A stretch of 64,000 nt of DNA, taken from positions 1 to 64,000 of the forward strand of contig JAAPAO010000002.1 in assembly GCA_013115145.1 (NCBI GenBank), given 5' to 3'. The notes below the pieces were generated by a model. That model ran no database searches. It was given only the letters and a program-made list of their open reading frames with translations, and was not told the origin of the DNA. Source of the DNA: Perkinsus chesapeaki (Eukaryota > Perkinsozoa > Perkinsida > Perkinsidae). How positions within the stretch are numbered: the first letter of the stretch is position 1; each line of letters opens with the position of its first letter. The translations under genes were made by a program, and so were the position numbers. Shown here one piece after another: positions 38,207 through 50,642 of this stretch.

Positions 38207-41200
38207 ATGGCAAATCGTTCATGTGTTCGCTGTATATGCACGCATTCACGGCCGATCCATCTGCGAACCTTGGCTACGATGAGTTTGACCAGTAAATACG
38301 AGAAGCATGTGCAAAAAGGTGTACGAAGGACGATTCCCAAAATCCCTTCGCCTGAGAGCGTCGGCATTACCGAGTTCATTGGCAAGGAGCGTATTGGCGG
38401 AACTCTCAAAACTCATGTATCTATCTGTCACGACTACGCTTCCAGTGACACGCGCTGGCAGGTCCGAGACTTCCAAGTTCGAGAGGTTGGCATTGATGGC
38501 AAGGTTGCCCGAATGTCTGGGGAACCTCTGCTGAAGGGGTGGGCAGTAGTCGAGAAAGAGATGACAAAGCAGAAAATGCATATGTAGCCGGCGCATGACT
38601 TAGGCAGCACTCTTATCTGTCTTCGCATCAGACTACATGACTTTGACGACGAAGCTCAGGCGGAACACGCTGATGGGATACGGGACGGTTACAAAGGGGA
38701 TGAGGCAACATCCTTTTTTCACCAAGGGTGAGTATGTCGAATTAGAGCCCTAGGAGTTGAACACAAGATACCAATTGCTCAAGGCCTCCTACGGGAATGA
38801 ATTCCCATCAGCTTTAACGTATTTGTTGCCTATAATCCCAGGTATGATATGGGTCTCCGAGAGGCCGAGGATTTCATAAAGAGAAAATGTGGCATTCCTG
38901 CAGTAGGCAAGATGCAGCGCTTTCTCGCTGAACCGCGGGTGAGCCTTGCGAACGGTGTCGGTTGTCGCTGCTAATTTGGAAGGGTCATATGCAGACAAGT
39001 TGTGGTTCTATAGGTTGCTATCGGAGGCGGATATGTAGCCATGTGTTGTTTGGGGAAGAAGGAGCTTACACCTAATGAGCTGGTTAAGTTGAAGGGAGCA
39101 TTGCTCAAGCGTGGAACAACGTCCAAGGTACTCATATTGCCATTCGGTCGATAGTCCACACCAAGCATTAGGTCATGTTTGCTGTAGCAACGAAGTTCCA
39201 TAGTGAGAACCTAGAAATTGGGATAGTTGTCAACGCCGAACTGAATCTTCAATTGCGGAATGTCATGGAAGATGAGGATGCCAGGAGGTTGTTACGGTTC
39301 TTTGTCGCCGGGTACAGCGTTACAACGACGGGAAGGATAGCCTCGTTGGTTATACTGTTCAATCAGATACTCGTCTGAGACGCTGACTTTATGTTTTCGG
39401 CAACGACTGAGAAGGTACAAGTCAGCAAGTGAGCTTCTACAGGCATTCAAAGAGGCGACCAAGGGCACCCTCAGAGACTTGGACTTCGAGTTATTTGGTG
39501 AAGACAAGGAAGTGAGCTCTGATATGCCAGTCAGAAGAAACAGTCGTTTGTTAGAATAGCTTCACGGTTATCGCACGATGGACGCGCGAATATACCCAGT
39601 TGAGTTTGTCCGGAGTGTCTCGCTGGAGGCTCGTCCTTGAGAAGCAAAATGTGGATCTACAATCCTTCCTTCTCAAGCTGGAACAGCGTCTGCGGCTTCC
39701 GCGTGACTCTGTCCATTATGCCGGACTCAAGGACAAACGTGGAATTACACACCAGTAGGAGGGTGTCATCTATCAAGGTATATATAAAGTTCACAATTGA
39801 CTAGGTTTGTGAGTGTTCCCGCAACGCATAATGAAGGGGAGATAAGGTCCGCTGTACAACAGCTCAATGAAGATATGGACGGCACGGGCTCTGTGAGGGT
39901 CGATAGCTTCCAAGCCGATAATACTGGGCGGAAATTGAGATCTGGAATGCTGATGGGGTAGGGACATATCATGTTCAACAACAGCTGATGAGTATGGCTT
40001 TAGCACTGCTGGGTCTTTGTCAGTAACTGGTTTGGTCTTCGAGTCCGGGGAGTCTGTGGAGCTGCATCCAAAAAACTGTCCTCTTTAAGAAGTCGCGGGT
40101 TTATTAACTACTTTGGACAGCAGCGGTTTGGATTTCAACTTAATGGACTATCTAGGCCTGTAGTCCGGGAGGGACACTTGGAGTCCTACCACGGGAGTTC
40201 TACGCGAAGGTATATCTGCCTTCTTAGGTCTCTATTGGTGGAGCTCTGCTAGCTGGTGATATGAAACGGGCGCTGCAACTCTGGGCCTGGCCCTTGGATG
40301 AAGCTGACAGCTTCATCAATGAGGTGAAAGGCCACTACTTCTTCAGACAATGCGCTAATACGACTCAGATATACCAAGAGTGGGTGAGCGACGATCGGGC
40401 ATCAAAAGCATTAAAACGGCTGAGTACACTACCGGGGCACTCCCAAGACAAGTTTAAGCTGTAAACTAGGCAACTCAAATCTGCAGAATCGAGCTGTGCT
40501 GTGCTCAGATGGATAAGGTTACTCGAGCTTACGGGTGATGGTGGTGACGAATCAAAGTACCGTGATGCTGTGAAACAGCTGAATCTCCCTAAAGTTATGC
40601 TCCATCTATTCCCAACGGCATATTCGGCATGTCTATGGAACCGTTTAGCTAGCAGGTAGCTCTCGATCGCCCGATTGAACTTTTTGGGGCGGCTGCCTTC
40701 GCGGGCACAAACGTGGGAAAGTGATAATATCGTGTACATTGCTCCCAGACGTATTCGCGATGGGGGCCTTACGGTAAATGTTGGTGACCTGGTGGCTATC
40801 GCAGCTGGTGACGATTTCGAGAAGCTGAAACGTGTGGAGTTGGAGCAAGAAGCCACACAGTGAGCGGCAGTTGTCGAGGGGTAATAGGAGACATTCTATT
40901 CGTCAGGTATGACATTACTGATATACGATTACCACAGTTAGGCTTGCAGAGAGAAGGCATCTGTCCTATGGCGGCAGCCGGTGTCCAAGTGGATCGACTG
41001 TAAGTGATAAGTTACAATACTGTTATAGAATTTCACAATACTATACAAGTCTATTGAATAAAATGTGGAATATTCTCCTGCCGTGGTGGTCAAGTTCTTA
41101 GAGTTTTACCCGTAAGGTACAAGGAGCTTGTCGAGGACTCGGTTCAGCGAGGCGAGGCCCCCCCGTCGGCACGTGAAGGGCTCAGTCACGATCTGACTAT

Positions 41201-41451
41201 GTTGCTAGCGTGTCGTATAAGAAACGTGTCGATAGCGAGGCCTTTGGTTGTGAAGCCGCTCGCAGTATCAGCCAAAGATGAAGCTCGGAGAGGTCCCATG
41301 GATTTACAAAACCTGATATTGGAGGTGAGCATTCGTGAATGGCCGGTAATGCTGCACGCTACTTCAGTTCTACCTTCCACGAGGGAGCTATGCGACAAGC
41401 TTACTGAGAGAGATTGGGGTTATCGACGCGCCCGGCTTGAGCCAAGCTTAA
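38207..41451 (+). CDS. PUS7: TruD/PUS7 tRNA/mRNA pseudouridine synthase
   Basis: A multi-exon gene. The N-terminal TruD signature reads SVGITEFIG...GGTLKT, then VRDFQVREVGIDG. The catalytic block is YAGLKDKRGIT, whose Asp is the invariant nucleophile. INYFGQQRFG follows in the RNA-binding face, then AYSACLWNRLASR, RPLVVKP and the closing FYLPRGSYATSLLREI. Spliced together this is the order of PUS7, which isomerises uridine 13 and other sites in tRNA, snRNA and mRNA. The alternative start at 38279 gives a shorter N terminus; the longer form begins with a Cys/Arg-rich segment. Exons between 38.6 and 39.5 kb encode a family insertion that I cannot align in detail. A 45-nt intron (38417-38461) is in frame and stop-free. 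The stop is at 41449. Confidence 0.82.
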
Positions 41452-42043
41452 TTAGCATGTTTTTTCCTAACTTGTTTCCGATAGTGTTTCCTGACAGCCC
41501 TCATGTACTTGAGTTACTATGAATCTTTTGCGACGTGGCTAGCTGGTTCGGAAAGCGCGCAACTTCCGCGTGGCTTTCCACTCAGTGTATACCCGGAAAG
41601 GGCTCCAGTGTAGCTCTGCCGTATAAACTACAACTCGAATTTCACGAGCTCAACAACTGGTATGTACGCTAAGTAAATTGCTCAAAGCAATACTTGAGGA
41701 TATGCTAGTGGCACAAAGTTATGATATTTCCTAGCCACTTATCAGTGATAATAACCCGGTAAGACGTGTTCCGTATATCTAGATGATCATTTCGTTGAGG
41801 CACAGCAGTTCTAGGATATTGCTTGAGAAACCCGCACAAAGCGTCAAATGTACTGCAGTTGCTCTCGTATGTTTGCCCGAATTATATTTACTGCAGCGCT
41901 ACTACTATAATTTATTACGACAAACCTTGACAAACTCAGAACAAGAAACTCGATGTTTAGAAGTCCGACTGTCACAGTTGCCAACTGTGCTGGTTTTGCC
42001 AACCCCGCTTTTTCACGTCGCACTACTCATTGCCCCAAACTAA
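41452..42043. other. Intergenic spacer
   Basis: About 590 bp between two genes on the same strand. It is moderately AT-rich and shows no coding signature. It probably holds the PUS7 3' UTR and the IFT54 promoter. Confidence 0.4.
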
Positions 42044-45000
42044 ATGTCCAGCCACGATGCCACACCAAAGTGGATGCTAGCTACGCAGAAGTCTCTTGGA
42101 ACACTAATTAAGAAGCCTAGAATGGCTGATAAGTGAGATGCCTTCGAATGGTCTGTTACACGTTATGTATATCGCACCATTGCACTGTATTATTTCTCAT
42201 CTATGTCCAGATATCTCGCTAAACCCCCGTTCCGGTTTTTGCACGACATATTCACCGAGGTCCACAAAAATTTCGGCTTCGGTCGTGGCCTGTTCACAAA
42301 GGACGAGCTAGACCACACCAAAATAACCGTAATTATAAATTCTCCTATAAAAGAGTTATTTCCTTTCCCAGACCAAGCAGCAGAAAGTAGACTTCCTAAC
42401 CAAGTGGATATCATGCGTCGCCTATGCTCTGAAGCTTGATGCTGATGCGATAAACGTGAACCCATCCAAAATAGGTAGGCTGACCATGCTGGAAGAACGT
42501 TCTATGAGGCTAAGCCCAGAGCAGCGTCTACACTGTCAAGCATTCGTGGTACCAGGGTAACAATGCACACTTGACTCTTCCTTATGTAGTCACTGGGTCG
42601 GAGCCAGAGAGGACCAATGGGTTCCTGGTGCGTGTCTACGAGGCTGCCACGAAGGCGGCGTCCCGAAGCGACGCAGCTGTTGAGATGTGAGCTTGAATAT
42701 TGTCCAGTGTGTACGCGTCTTCTCAACGTACTCGCGATCAGGGTGAAATCTCGTGGGCCACTAGTTCTGTCATCTAAGACGGGTGCTGGACTTTCGGATG
42801 TAAGTCTGAGGGATAGTCAGCTTGATAGTACACACTCAAAGTTGAGTGACATCTCAGGAGGCGGGAAAGGATTCCTTGAAAATGAAGGAAGATGCCGACA
42901 AGAAAAAAACTGAGGAGCCGAACAGGCAACGTAAGCGTGCGCGAGACGATTACTACCCGAGATCACTCTTTGTCCGATGTCATTACTCGAGTCATTAAAA
43001 GGTGCGGACGATGCTCGGAAACACCAGGCTATGTTGGAGGAGGAACGTCGGAAACGTGAGGAGGCAGAACTCGCGGACAGACTCCGAGCAGAAGCCGAAA
43101 GAGCCAAACAAGCTGAAGAGGAATCTCGAAGGATTGCTATGGTAGGTGAATCATATTGTAGACGAATAGCTCGATGGACGGCCTCTATTTGATTCATGCT
43201 TGTTGTGCGCAGGAATCGGAGAGGGCGAGGTTGCAGGAAGCTCAAGCTGAACAAGAGAGGCTCGAAAAGGAGAGGAAGGAGAACGACAAGCAAGCTACGC
43301 AGGTACGAGTAGTATGTCTGCGTGTTACATGGGAATACCCAACGTGGCTTATATGAGATTGTCAGTCGAATGAGGCTTTGAAGCTTAAGCTTTAGTTAAT
43401 GTAGATATCGGCTCCGCTAGCTCAGTAGGCAGAGCGTGTGGCTGTTAACCATAAGGTCGGTGGTTCGAACCCATCGTGGAGCGTTTTTCACATTCAAAGT
43501 CTATTTCTGTCAGAGGTCAGAACGGCAGCATGATGCCGAACAGGCTCAGAAATTCGACACGCACGGTGCCGAATCCGAGAACGAGGAGGTACGAGGTGAT
43601 GAGCCCGCATCCAAATGCGATGAGCTCTGTGACACAGAGTCTGTGCTTAAGCGTGGGATGCGGATGTCTGGTGCCCTTTAGGCTTTACGCATGGCAGCTA
43701 TGATGGCCGCTACACACGAGAGGCCGAGGACTGCTTCGCGGCGACCACCGCAAGTTAAGTCGCGTCTACCGGAGCGCGAGGTAAGGGTCTGCGTGTCGCT
43801 GGCTCGTTGTTTGTAGTAGCGCGCTGTCATCCACTCTATTTACACTTCGAAGTATTTTCCGCCAATGGTGTCTACAACCGATTTACCAGAATCATATATC
43901 TTAGGTTGCGCCTGAATCTGAGGCGACGGCTCTGGCACCTCCCACCATTATAGAAGATGGTGACATCGAAGAAGTGGATGTGATAAGAGCTCAAAATCCG
44001 CTTAAAGCGGACCGCTTTGCTACTCCGAATAGGCCACACCCGATGAAAACCTGAGGCCACCGACTGCTGGATACAATGGGAGACCTGGGCGGGGGCGCTC
44101 GGAAGAGCACGGTAAACTCGTGAGAGATATAATGGAGGCGCATACAGTGCAGACCCCGCACGAAGAGCAATCAGAAGGTACATATCCACGATGCGAGATT
44201 GATAGGCAATGATATTCACGGCTGAGCTTGACAAAGTGAGCTGGTCTCTTTGCCTCTCCTTTCAGTGGTTACAGAAGCAGACACCGGTATTCGTATGGGC
44301 AAACTGCGTAGAAAAAAAAGCGACGTTAATGCTGAAGGTAAAAGCACGGCGTCCGTCTTATTCCGAAATTCGTAGCTCCAAGCTAAAGCCTTTGGAACCT
44401 CAGCAGTTCAGCCAAAATCACTGTCATTGCATCCGTATTCAGCGCCCGTGGCAGTAACAAGCGTTGCTAAGCAGTACCGAGAGGAACGTCCACAGAGTAG
44501 TGGTGCGGATAGAATGCCCTTCCTACAAGACCTGATTCAGAAGATTTGTGGGACGTAATCACGCTATGCCCTGACTGATCTGAAGATGGATCGAACCTAG
44601 GTGCACTCCGCTTGGTAAATCGATGGAACTGATCCAGCAAGACGTAGTCCTAATGGACAAGGATCTCGAGGCTGCGAGGGAGGACTACAAGGAGGCTCAG
44701 GCAGTCCTTCTTGATGAGAAAAAACGAACACAAACTATCGTGAACCCAATCCTGACGTGAGCCTATTCCCCCGTGGCACGCTGGAGCTCACAGTGTAGCA
44801 ACTGTCGTATGCGTTCCGTTCATTCCTTTTATTGTGTGCTGTCTTTTAATATCCTTCTGTATTGTTAGGGAGATTCAACGAGTTCAAGATAAGATTGACG
44901 AGGAGAATGATCTCATCACGAGAGCAGGCGTACGGATCACGAAACTGGAAGATGTATGTCGTGCGTGGGAATTAGTTTCATTGAGAGATTAGTTCTATGA

Positions 45001-45076
45001 TGCATTCCGCCTCGCACGCATGGATTCCTGTCAGCAAATCGAATCGGTTCTATTAACCGTTATGGCAGGAAGGTGA
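42044..45076 (+). CDS. IFT54: IFT54/TRAF3IP1 intraflagellar transport protein
   Basis: A multi-exon gene. The N-terminal CH-like domain of the MIP-T3 family is clear: TQKSLGTLIKKPRM, LAKPPFRFLHDIFTEV, FGFGRGLFTKDELDHTK, KVDFLTKWIS and VTGSEPERTNGFLVRVYEAA. A Lys/Glu-rich linker and long coiled coil follow (EEERRKREEAELADRLRAEA and similar). The family's C-terminal coiled coil starts GKSMELIQQDVVLMDKDLEA and ends ITKLEDQIESVLLTVMAGR. IFT54 is an IFT-B subunit that binds tubulin and kinesin and is needed to build cilia, so this organism makes flagella at some stage. One intron, 43303-43513 (phase 0, between ...KQATQ and RSERQH...), contains a tRNA-Asn gene on the same strand. Confidence 0.85.
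43411..43483 (+). tRNA. tRNA-Asn (GTT), nested in an IFT54 intron
   Basis: A 73-nt cloverleaf. The acceptor GCTCCGC pairs with GTGGAGC with one G-U; the discriminator is G at 43483. The D arm is GCTC...AGAGC, the anticodon stem TGTGG/CCATA with loop CTGTTAA giving anticodon GTT. The T arm is GGTGG-TTCGAAC-CCATC. The D-arm and GGTTCGAAC regions supply the A and B boxes for RNA polymerase III. There is no intron and no encoded CCA, as expected for a eukaryotic nuclear tRNA. It is transcribed in the same direction as the host gene. Confidence 0.95.
43484..43488 (+). terminator. RNA polymerase III terminator of tRNA-Asn
   Basis: Five T residues directly follow the tRNA discriminator base, the usual pol III stop signal. 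In the host transcript it lies inside the intron, 25 nt before the splice acceptor. Confidence 0.85.
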
Positions 45077-46550
45077 CCAACTAACATCGGTTATACATGA
45101 CATTTCTTGTGTTCGGTTATACTCTTGAGTTTCAGTACGTGGTTCAGGGCTAGCTTCCGTAGGTGGATCGCTTGGTAGACTTCGAGTACTTCTTCCGCAG
45201 AAGAGTGTGCGGAGACTCATTTCTCCGTGTGGTCGCCTGCATTCCGGCGAACTCAATGGCGGCTTTTTCTCAAGAATGACGTTCCTAGGAACGTCGATAA
45301 TGCGTTTTGCCCAGCGTATATCACAATTTGATGAGCCAAAAGGACGTCGCCTGCTCCTGGAAGGACAAACGCATATGGGTTCCGGCGCAAGCAAGGCTCA
45401 GATCGTACGGTACATGATCTAATCGACTATTCAATTGCGCGTTTCATCTCCAACGTGACCCGGGTGGGTTGCTAGTAGTCTAAGCTAGAAACGCCAAAGC
45501 TAATAATATCAGACAAGCATCTTAGGTTACTACAACGTAACGTTTGTGCTTCTCGTTACAGGCGCCTTGCAGGCAGCGAAACTTTGGAGGGAGCAGACCT
45601 TAAAACGGTTGCCTGACTACTGGGACAACTCAACATGACAAGGCTAAACAAATTGAAGGGATGGCTTGTTCCGAATGAGCTATTGAGCAATAAAGCTTGG
45701 ATCACGCATGCAGCTAGGCGCTCGATAAGCGATTAGTTCAACTTGATTAGTTGCACTTGTGCGGAGCACCACTTGTTGTGTGTAGAGTAAATAAGCTAAG
45801 TGCTGGGAGTGTCTGTGCCTGCTTAGTTGTGCATTGTGTATCTTGCGCGAATGCGCCCCTGGACGAGCGAGATTCCTGATGCGAATCCTTCACCAATAGA
45901 ACGTTGTGAAGGTACGCCTTTGCAATGACTGAAGAGATTTATATCCCGAATCGCCACCTGCTTCTTCCCTCGAATACGGTGAAGAGATACAATGCAATAT
46001 TCTACGATGGTATACTTGCTGCTGAGTCAGCAGCACGAGCTGACTAGTCAGTGCTGACTACTATAATTATTAAGGAAATCCCATTGGGACAAGGTAAGAT
46101 TTCAATCCCCTTTTGCTGCCAGTATCATAGTCTGGTTAAGTCTCGATGGTACCCTGGTTACGTTGACGGCAGAGGTGGCTCTAGGTTCACTTAGGTCGTT
46201 TGCAGCGGTTGCTATGACAAGTACGGAGAAGGATCTTGTCGGAGATTGCCTGGTGGTTGTTATTACTGTGCCATTCAAAAAGGAGGAATATATCGTTTGC
46301 AAGCGGAACGGCTTTGAAATAGGGCGAGGGGAATCTACTGATTAACGGTCTACAAGTGCAAATCTGTTTCGGTGTGATCATCGGCTAGCCCCAGCGTCCG
46401 GGCTACTCCGATGACGATCGCGCTTTCTCGGATCGTGCCCACGCTCTGAGCTCATCACTTTAAACGCAACGATACTGGGCAACTTCGAAACCGGCGGTTC
46501 AGTAACGTAGGATGATAACGTGGAGTCTCTATCAGGAGAAGCGAGGTAGT
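45077..46550. other. Convergent intergenic region
   Basis: About 1.5 kb between the IFT54 stop (+) and the NSA2 stop (-). A 113-codon minus frame at 45053-45394 and plus frames at 45207-45422 and 46163-46345 have no recognisable motif, and the first lies opposite another frame. A palindrome-like stretch near 46022-46060 repeats variants of cagcacgagctgactagtcagtgctgac. I call no gene. Confidence 0.4.
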
Positions 46551-47741
46551 TTACACTAGCAATACAGCATTGATGCAGCCATCCAACTCGGGATTGTTGG
46601 TAACTTGTGCGTACCTAAATGGCAGCCATGGTAACAAAGAATGACTAATTCTGTTATTACTTAGCCCAAACAACCTTTCCTGTTTGCGTAACGAGTCCGA
46701 GGTCACTAACGTTGACTTCGATAATCGTACCCTTAGTAATTACGCCAAGCGACGAATACAGCTCGGACTGAGGATTCTTCTTAACAGAGACGATATCCTG
46801 GGGAAAATATAAGCCTTGGGAATAGGAAAGAGGGATCTCACCAAGCAGAATGTGGTCTTCAATTCTGGATGGGTTACGTGGGCTTTCTTGAAACGTAAAC
46901 TTGAGGGTCGAATGAAACGTTCATACTTCGGAGGTTTACGGGTGAAGTCCTCGCCAACGAAACATATCTTGTTGACCTAAAATGGGCAACTACAATGACG
47001 CCTTAGAAGCTGAAACTGGCGAAGGCGATAAGTTTGAGCTACAAGGGAGCGCAATGTTATACTGAATCAACCTAACCCAGTACTTACGACGCGCTTCCAA
47101 GCCTTCTTCTTTCTCTTGCCAGATCGAAGGATCTTGAACCTGATCAAAGGTTATCACCGTGCGAAACAGATATACTTTTCCAGATTGATTTGATTACATC
47201 TCATCCTCTGTCATGGCCTTGACCTTGGGCACAGGGACCTGCCACTTGCCGGCCTTCTCAGCCCTCTTCTGCTTTACCATGTTTGACAACACCTTCGTTC
47301 TGTTAACACCTACATATCGTCAAAATTCATCACCTGGTTGTCGCAGCAATGTTTTCATAATACCTTCCCTATCCAACAGATAGCCGGGGACTGCTCCCTG
47401 GGGAACGCTGTCTTCTGGAGCCTTCTCCTTTCCTTCCTTCTCTTGGTGTTTCTTGATGGTCTTACGCATAGTGGCCTTCTCGGCGTACCTAGAAAAGTTT
47501 ATTCGAAAGTCGCTCAAAAATGTATCCGAAATACCTCTTTTTGTGGAAGATCTTAGCCTTAATGCCTCTCAGTTTTTGAGCAGTCTTAGACTGCTTGTGA
47601 ACGGCACGGGCATCTGAAAGGGCACCTCATCGCTTCCTTAAAGACTTATCGAATCTCACCCTTCTTCCGTTTCCGCTCTTCGTAATCTAATCTGCGGCCA
47701 AACCGCTTGCGGTGCTCTTCAATATGCTCGTTCTGCGGCAT
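46551..47741 (-). CDS. NSA2: Ribosome biogenesis factor NSA2
   Basis: Several short exons on the minus strand join into a protein of about 260 residues with strong family similarity throughout. Blocks include [138 protein letters not shown] and the closing [23 protein letters not shown]2 binds late nucleolar pre-60S particles and is needed for 27S pre-rRNA processing. The C-terminal half resembles ribosomal protein eS8. Start and stop match the family ends exactly. It lies 200 bp from the stop of the next minus-strand gene. Confidence 0.92.
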
Positions 47742-47896
47742 ATTGGAGGCAGAAAATATACAACTGAATCAGACGCGTCGAAAAAATATAGATACCTTCT
47801 CTACGCAAAGCGCACATGGACACACAGAAAATATGATACGAGTTCATTAGCCGCAGCAGTATCAATTGTCTTATCGCAAGTGTTATAAAAACTATA

Positions 47897-47966
47897 CACT
47901 GGCTCTTTAGTGAAAGATGAAAGGGTTCTGCCACTGGCTCTTTAGTGAAAGATGAAAGGGTTCTGC
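47897..47966. repeat. Perfect 35-bp tandem duplication across a stop codon
   Basis: Two identical 35-bp units (47897-47931 and 47932-47966) follow each other directly, each containing ggctctttagtgaaagatga. On the minus strand the upstream unit encodes the last residues NPFIFH and the stop of the ArfGAP gene. The second unit lies just after the stop, so it is not translated. Confidence 0.9.
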
Positions 47967-50209
47967 CCGCCAGGATGAGCATTCAAAGACGGCCCAGTAG
48001 ACATCGGTTGCTTCATAGCACCAGTGGGGCTCATGTTGCTTAATAAATCACTCATACCGCCAGGGGAGACAGCCATCTTCGGAGGTATCCCGGCTGTCGG
48101 CGTCATACCACCTATGCCTGAAGCAGCCGAGTTTCGTCGTAACGAGTTTTGTGTCCAAGAGGCGATCTCTCCGAAGGGATTGTTATCCTTGTGCTCTACA
48201 GGAGGTGGTCCAGTTGGCACCTACAAAACACTATAAAACTGCGGCCTGTTCAACACCGAGAGCGAACTTCTAGTCGGAAGCACTGAGGCTGACTGACATT
48301 ACCTGCGGATTGGATCTAGGTGAGGTAGACTGCATAGCGCCGAACGGGTTCGAGTCTGTTCTTGCATGACCTGAACAGACTAGTTTATCGACCCGGCACC
48401 ATAAGTAGCAGAACCGTACTGGTAGCTGGCGGGTACTGGTTACTTGGAGCTGCTTGGTAACCTACAGGTCCTCTGGGAGAGGTAATGCCAGTTTTTGAGG
48501 GCATCTCAATTGGTACAGCTGAAGCTGTTACGGAAGGCGTGCTTGCATACGACTAGCAGGAGGAAAACTATTACAAAGTTGTCTATTATGCGCGCCGCTT
48601 ACTCCCGACATCCATTCGATTCCGAGTCCACGAAGGGAATCCTCAACAAAACGCTTTGCCGTCTCCGACCGGGCAGGGTCGACTGTGCGCAGTTGCCGGA
48701 GAGAATTGAGCAAGGAAGCACACTGCATACGAACCGAGCCCTCGAGGTCGTTGCTACTAGCCGAGGGAGAAGCCTAAAAGCGATGATGACATAATAAACA
48801 GCATGAAACACTCACATTCGAGAATACTGCAGGCTGTGTTGGCGCTGAGTACCGTGCGCTTTGTACCGTTGAACCCGTCTGTGCTTGTTGTACCTGGACT
48901 GCATTATCACTCAGGTCGGGACGCTCCGTCCACCTACTTGATTGATAGGCTGAACGCGGGCCGGTTGTTGCATAGCTGGTGCAGGAGTAGGCATTGGAGT
49001 CTAAAACGATGACTATTAGAACCAGCACGAAATCTACAATTACATTAATTGGCTGAGCCCTGGGGGCCTGGTATTGAACTTGAGGCATGCTCGCGGGCTT
49101 GGATGGAGCAGGCGAAAACGACTAAAGAAAGGCCAGTAGGACAAACGTTGGGAGAGAATTCGCTGGTGTCTACCAGGAGTCCATCGGAGTGATTATTCTG
49201 CTGGACCTGCGGAGCTGGCTGAGCAGGGAACTGAGGAGAACTTCCTCCGGCGCTCTGGAATCCCCAATCATCATCCAACAAATCCCCGTTCGTGACCTCG
49301 GGAGCTATAGGAAACTGCCTTATAAAGACGGCATTGCCTCAGTACCTGGTTCCTTCTTATGTTTATGGTGGTGTTTTTTTGGCGAGCTGGTCTGCTCGAG
49401 CGCTGGCGTCGCGAAAGTGTCGATTAAATCTGAAAACGAGTAGGATAGAGTCTATCCGACGGACGAGAAAACAGACGCATCGGTACTACCTGACTGTGAG
49501 ACGTTCGTTGCACTGCTGGAGGTCGGTCGATACCGTACACCCGCGTCGCTTGTGGGCGTTGCACGAGACATAGAACTACTCTGCGCCGTAGTAGCCGCCC
49601 ACCTGAAAGCCGAATCAGACACCATTTCTGATGACCAGTATCTACCGCTTATCAACATATTTCAACTTCATAAACTCCCGCAGGCGCTGCCTGTCTTGAT
49701 TATTAGGCTCTGCGAGATCTATACCAGGATGGTAATTAGCCATGTAGACTTCACGGTCTTTCTAAAAGTAAGTCACAATCCCTAACAGGTCGGACATATC
49801 TTCGTACTGTATTCCCATGAGCCTCAAGATTCTCCACCTCCTGTTCGGTCCACTTGGACACAGAGATTCCCTTCACTTTTTGGTTTAATTCGCGACTACC
49901 AATAACGCAGGAATGCCTATGGCAACAAGGCGGCCATGCCTTACTGGATCCCCGCGCATTCGGTACATACAAATGTTCCAAAATCCGTACAGATGTAAGT
50001 CGGCCCAAGCTCCCCACAGTCAGCACAGTGCCTGAAATACACCAGTATCAGGAGAGAAAAAGGTCTAGTGTTTGAGAGAAAGTTACCGCCTCCCCTGGCG
50101 CAGAGATTAACCCCAATGACCTGTTAGCTTTGTCGCTTTTCTGAAAAGCTTTCATACGGTCCACCAAGTTTTTCTGAGGATTGCCTATCTTAGTCTTTAT
50201 CATAGTCAT
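47942..50209 (-). CDS. AGFG-like ArfGAP with C-terminal NPF motifs
   Basis: A multi-exon minus-strand gene. The N-terminal ArfGAP zinc finger joins in phase across two introns: NRHCADCGELGPTYICTDFG, FVCTECAGIHRELNQKVKGI, then SVSKWTEQEVENLEAHGN. It has the four Cys ligands and the catalytic Arg in GIHR. Sequence around the finger is closest to AGFG/Hrb proteins. The rest is low-complexity, rich in Ser, Pro, Gln and Ala. It contains NNPFGE and ends QNPFIFH; NPF tripeptides bind EH domains of endocytic proteins. A role in Arf-GTP hydrolysis and clathrin-linked vesicle traffic is therefore likely. The ATG at 50209 begins MTMIKTKIGNPQKNL; an ATG two codons later is also possible. Middle exons (48.3-49.6 kb) are only approximately resolved. 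Confidence 0.8.
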
Positions 50210-50642
50210 AGAACGAAATGCGCAAACCAACTGAAATGAAATTATAAAGTTTAAGATGACGAAAGCGTCGCTTTTCGGAAGGCCCTCCTCCAGTCATATC
50301 GAGCCATCGCACGAAAAGAGTTACACGTGTATCTTCTCGTACAGTAGAAGACTCGGTAAGGTCCTGAGGGGAACCCTCCGCGCAAATGAATGCTGACACA
50401 ACGTTCCCTTAGTAGTGAGGATGACAGATCAGGAAGCGCCCAATATCGATTATCATGGCGGGCGCTTATCTAACGGAGTGAATCTTCAAACCCCACTGTT
50501 CGCTTGTTGCCCCTTATTGTTCGGAGTTTTCACTTTTATCATCACTGCTTGACGGTTTTATGCTCATGACTGTTACTATCGGGCTCCTGCTTAGCTTGAT
50601 ATTCAATCAACTCCTTTCCATTTCAGTTTCCTTTTCCCCACC
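50210..50642. other. Divergent promoter region
   Basis: About 430 bp between the starts of the ArfGAP gene (-) and the RanBP2 zinc-finger gene (+), so both promoters should be here. The 30 bases before the plus-strand ATG are pyrimidine-rich (cctttccatttcag, then ttccttttcccc), which may be a splice acceptor for a 5' leader exon. Confidence 0.4.

Noticed and set aside
45053-45422. Open frames of 113 codons (-) and 71 codons (+) after IFT54
   Set aside because: They lie opposite each other, carry no motif, and partly cover the last IFT54 exon.
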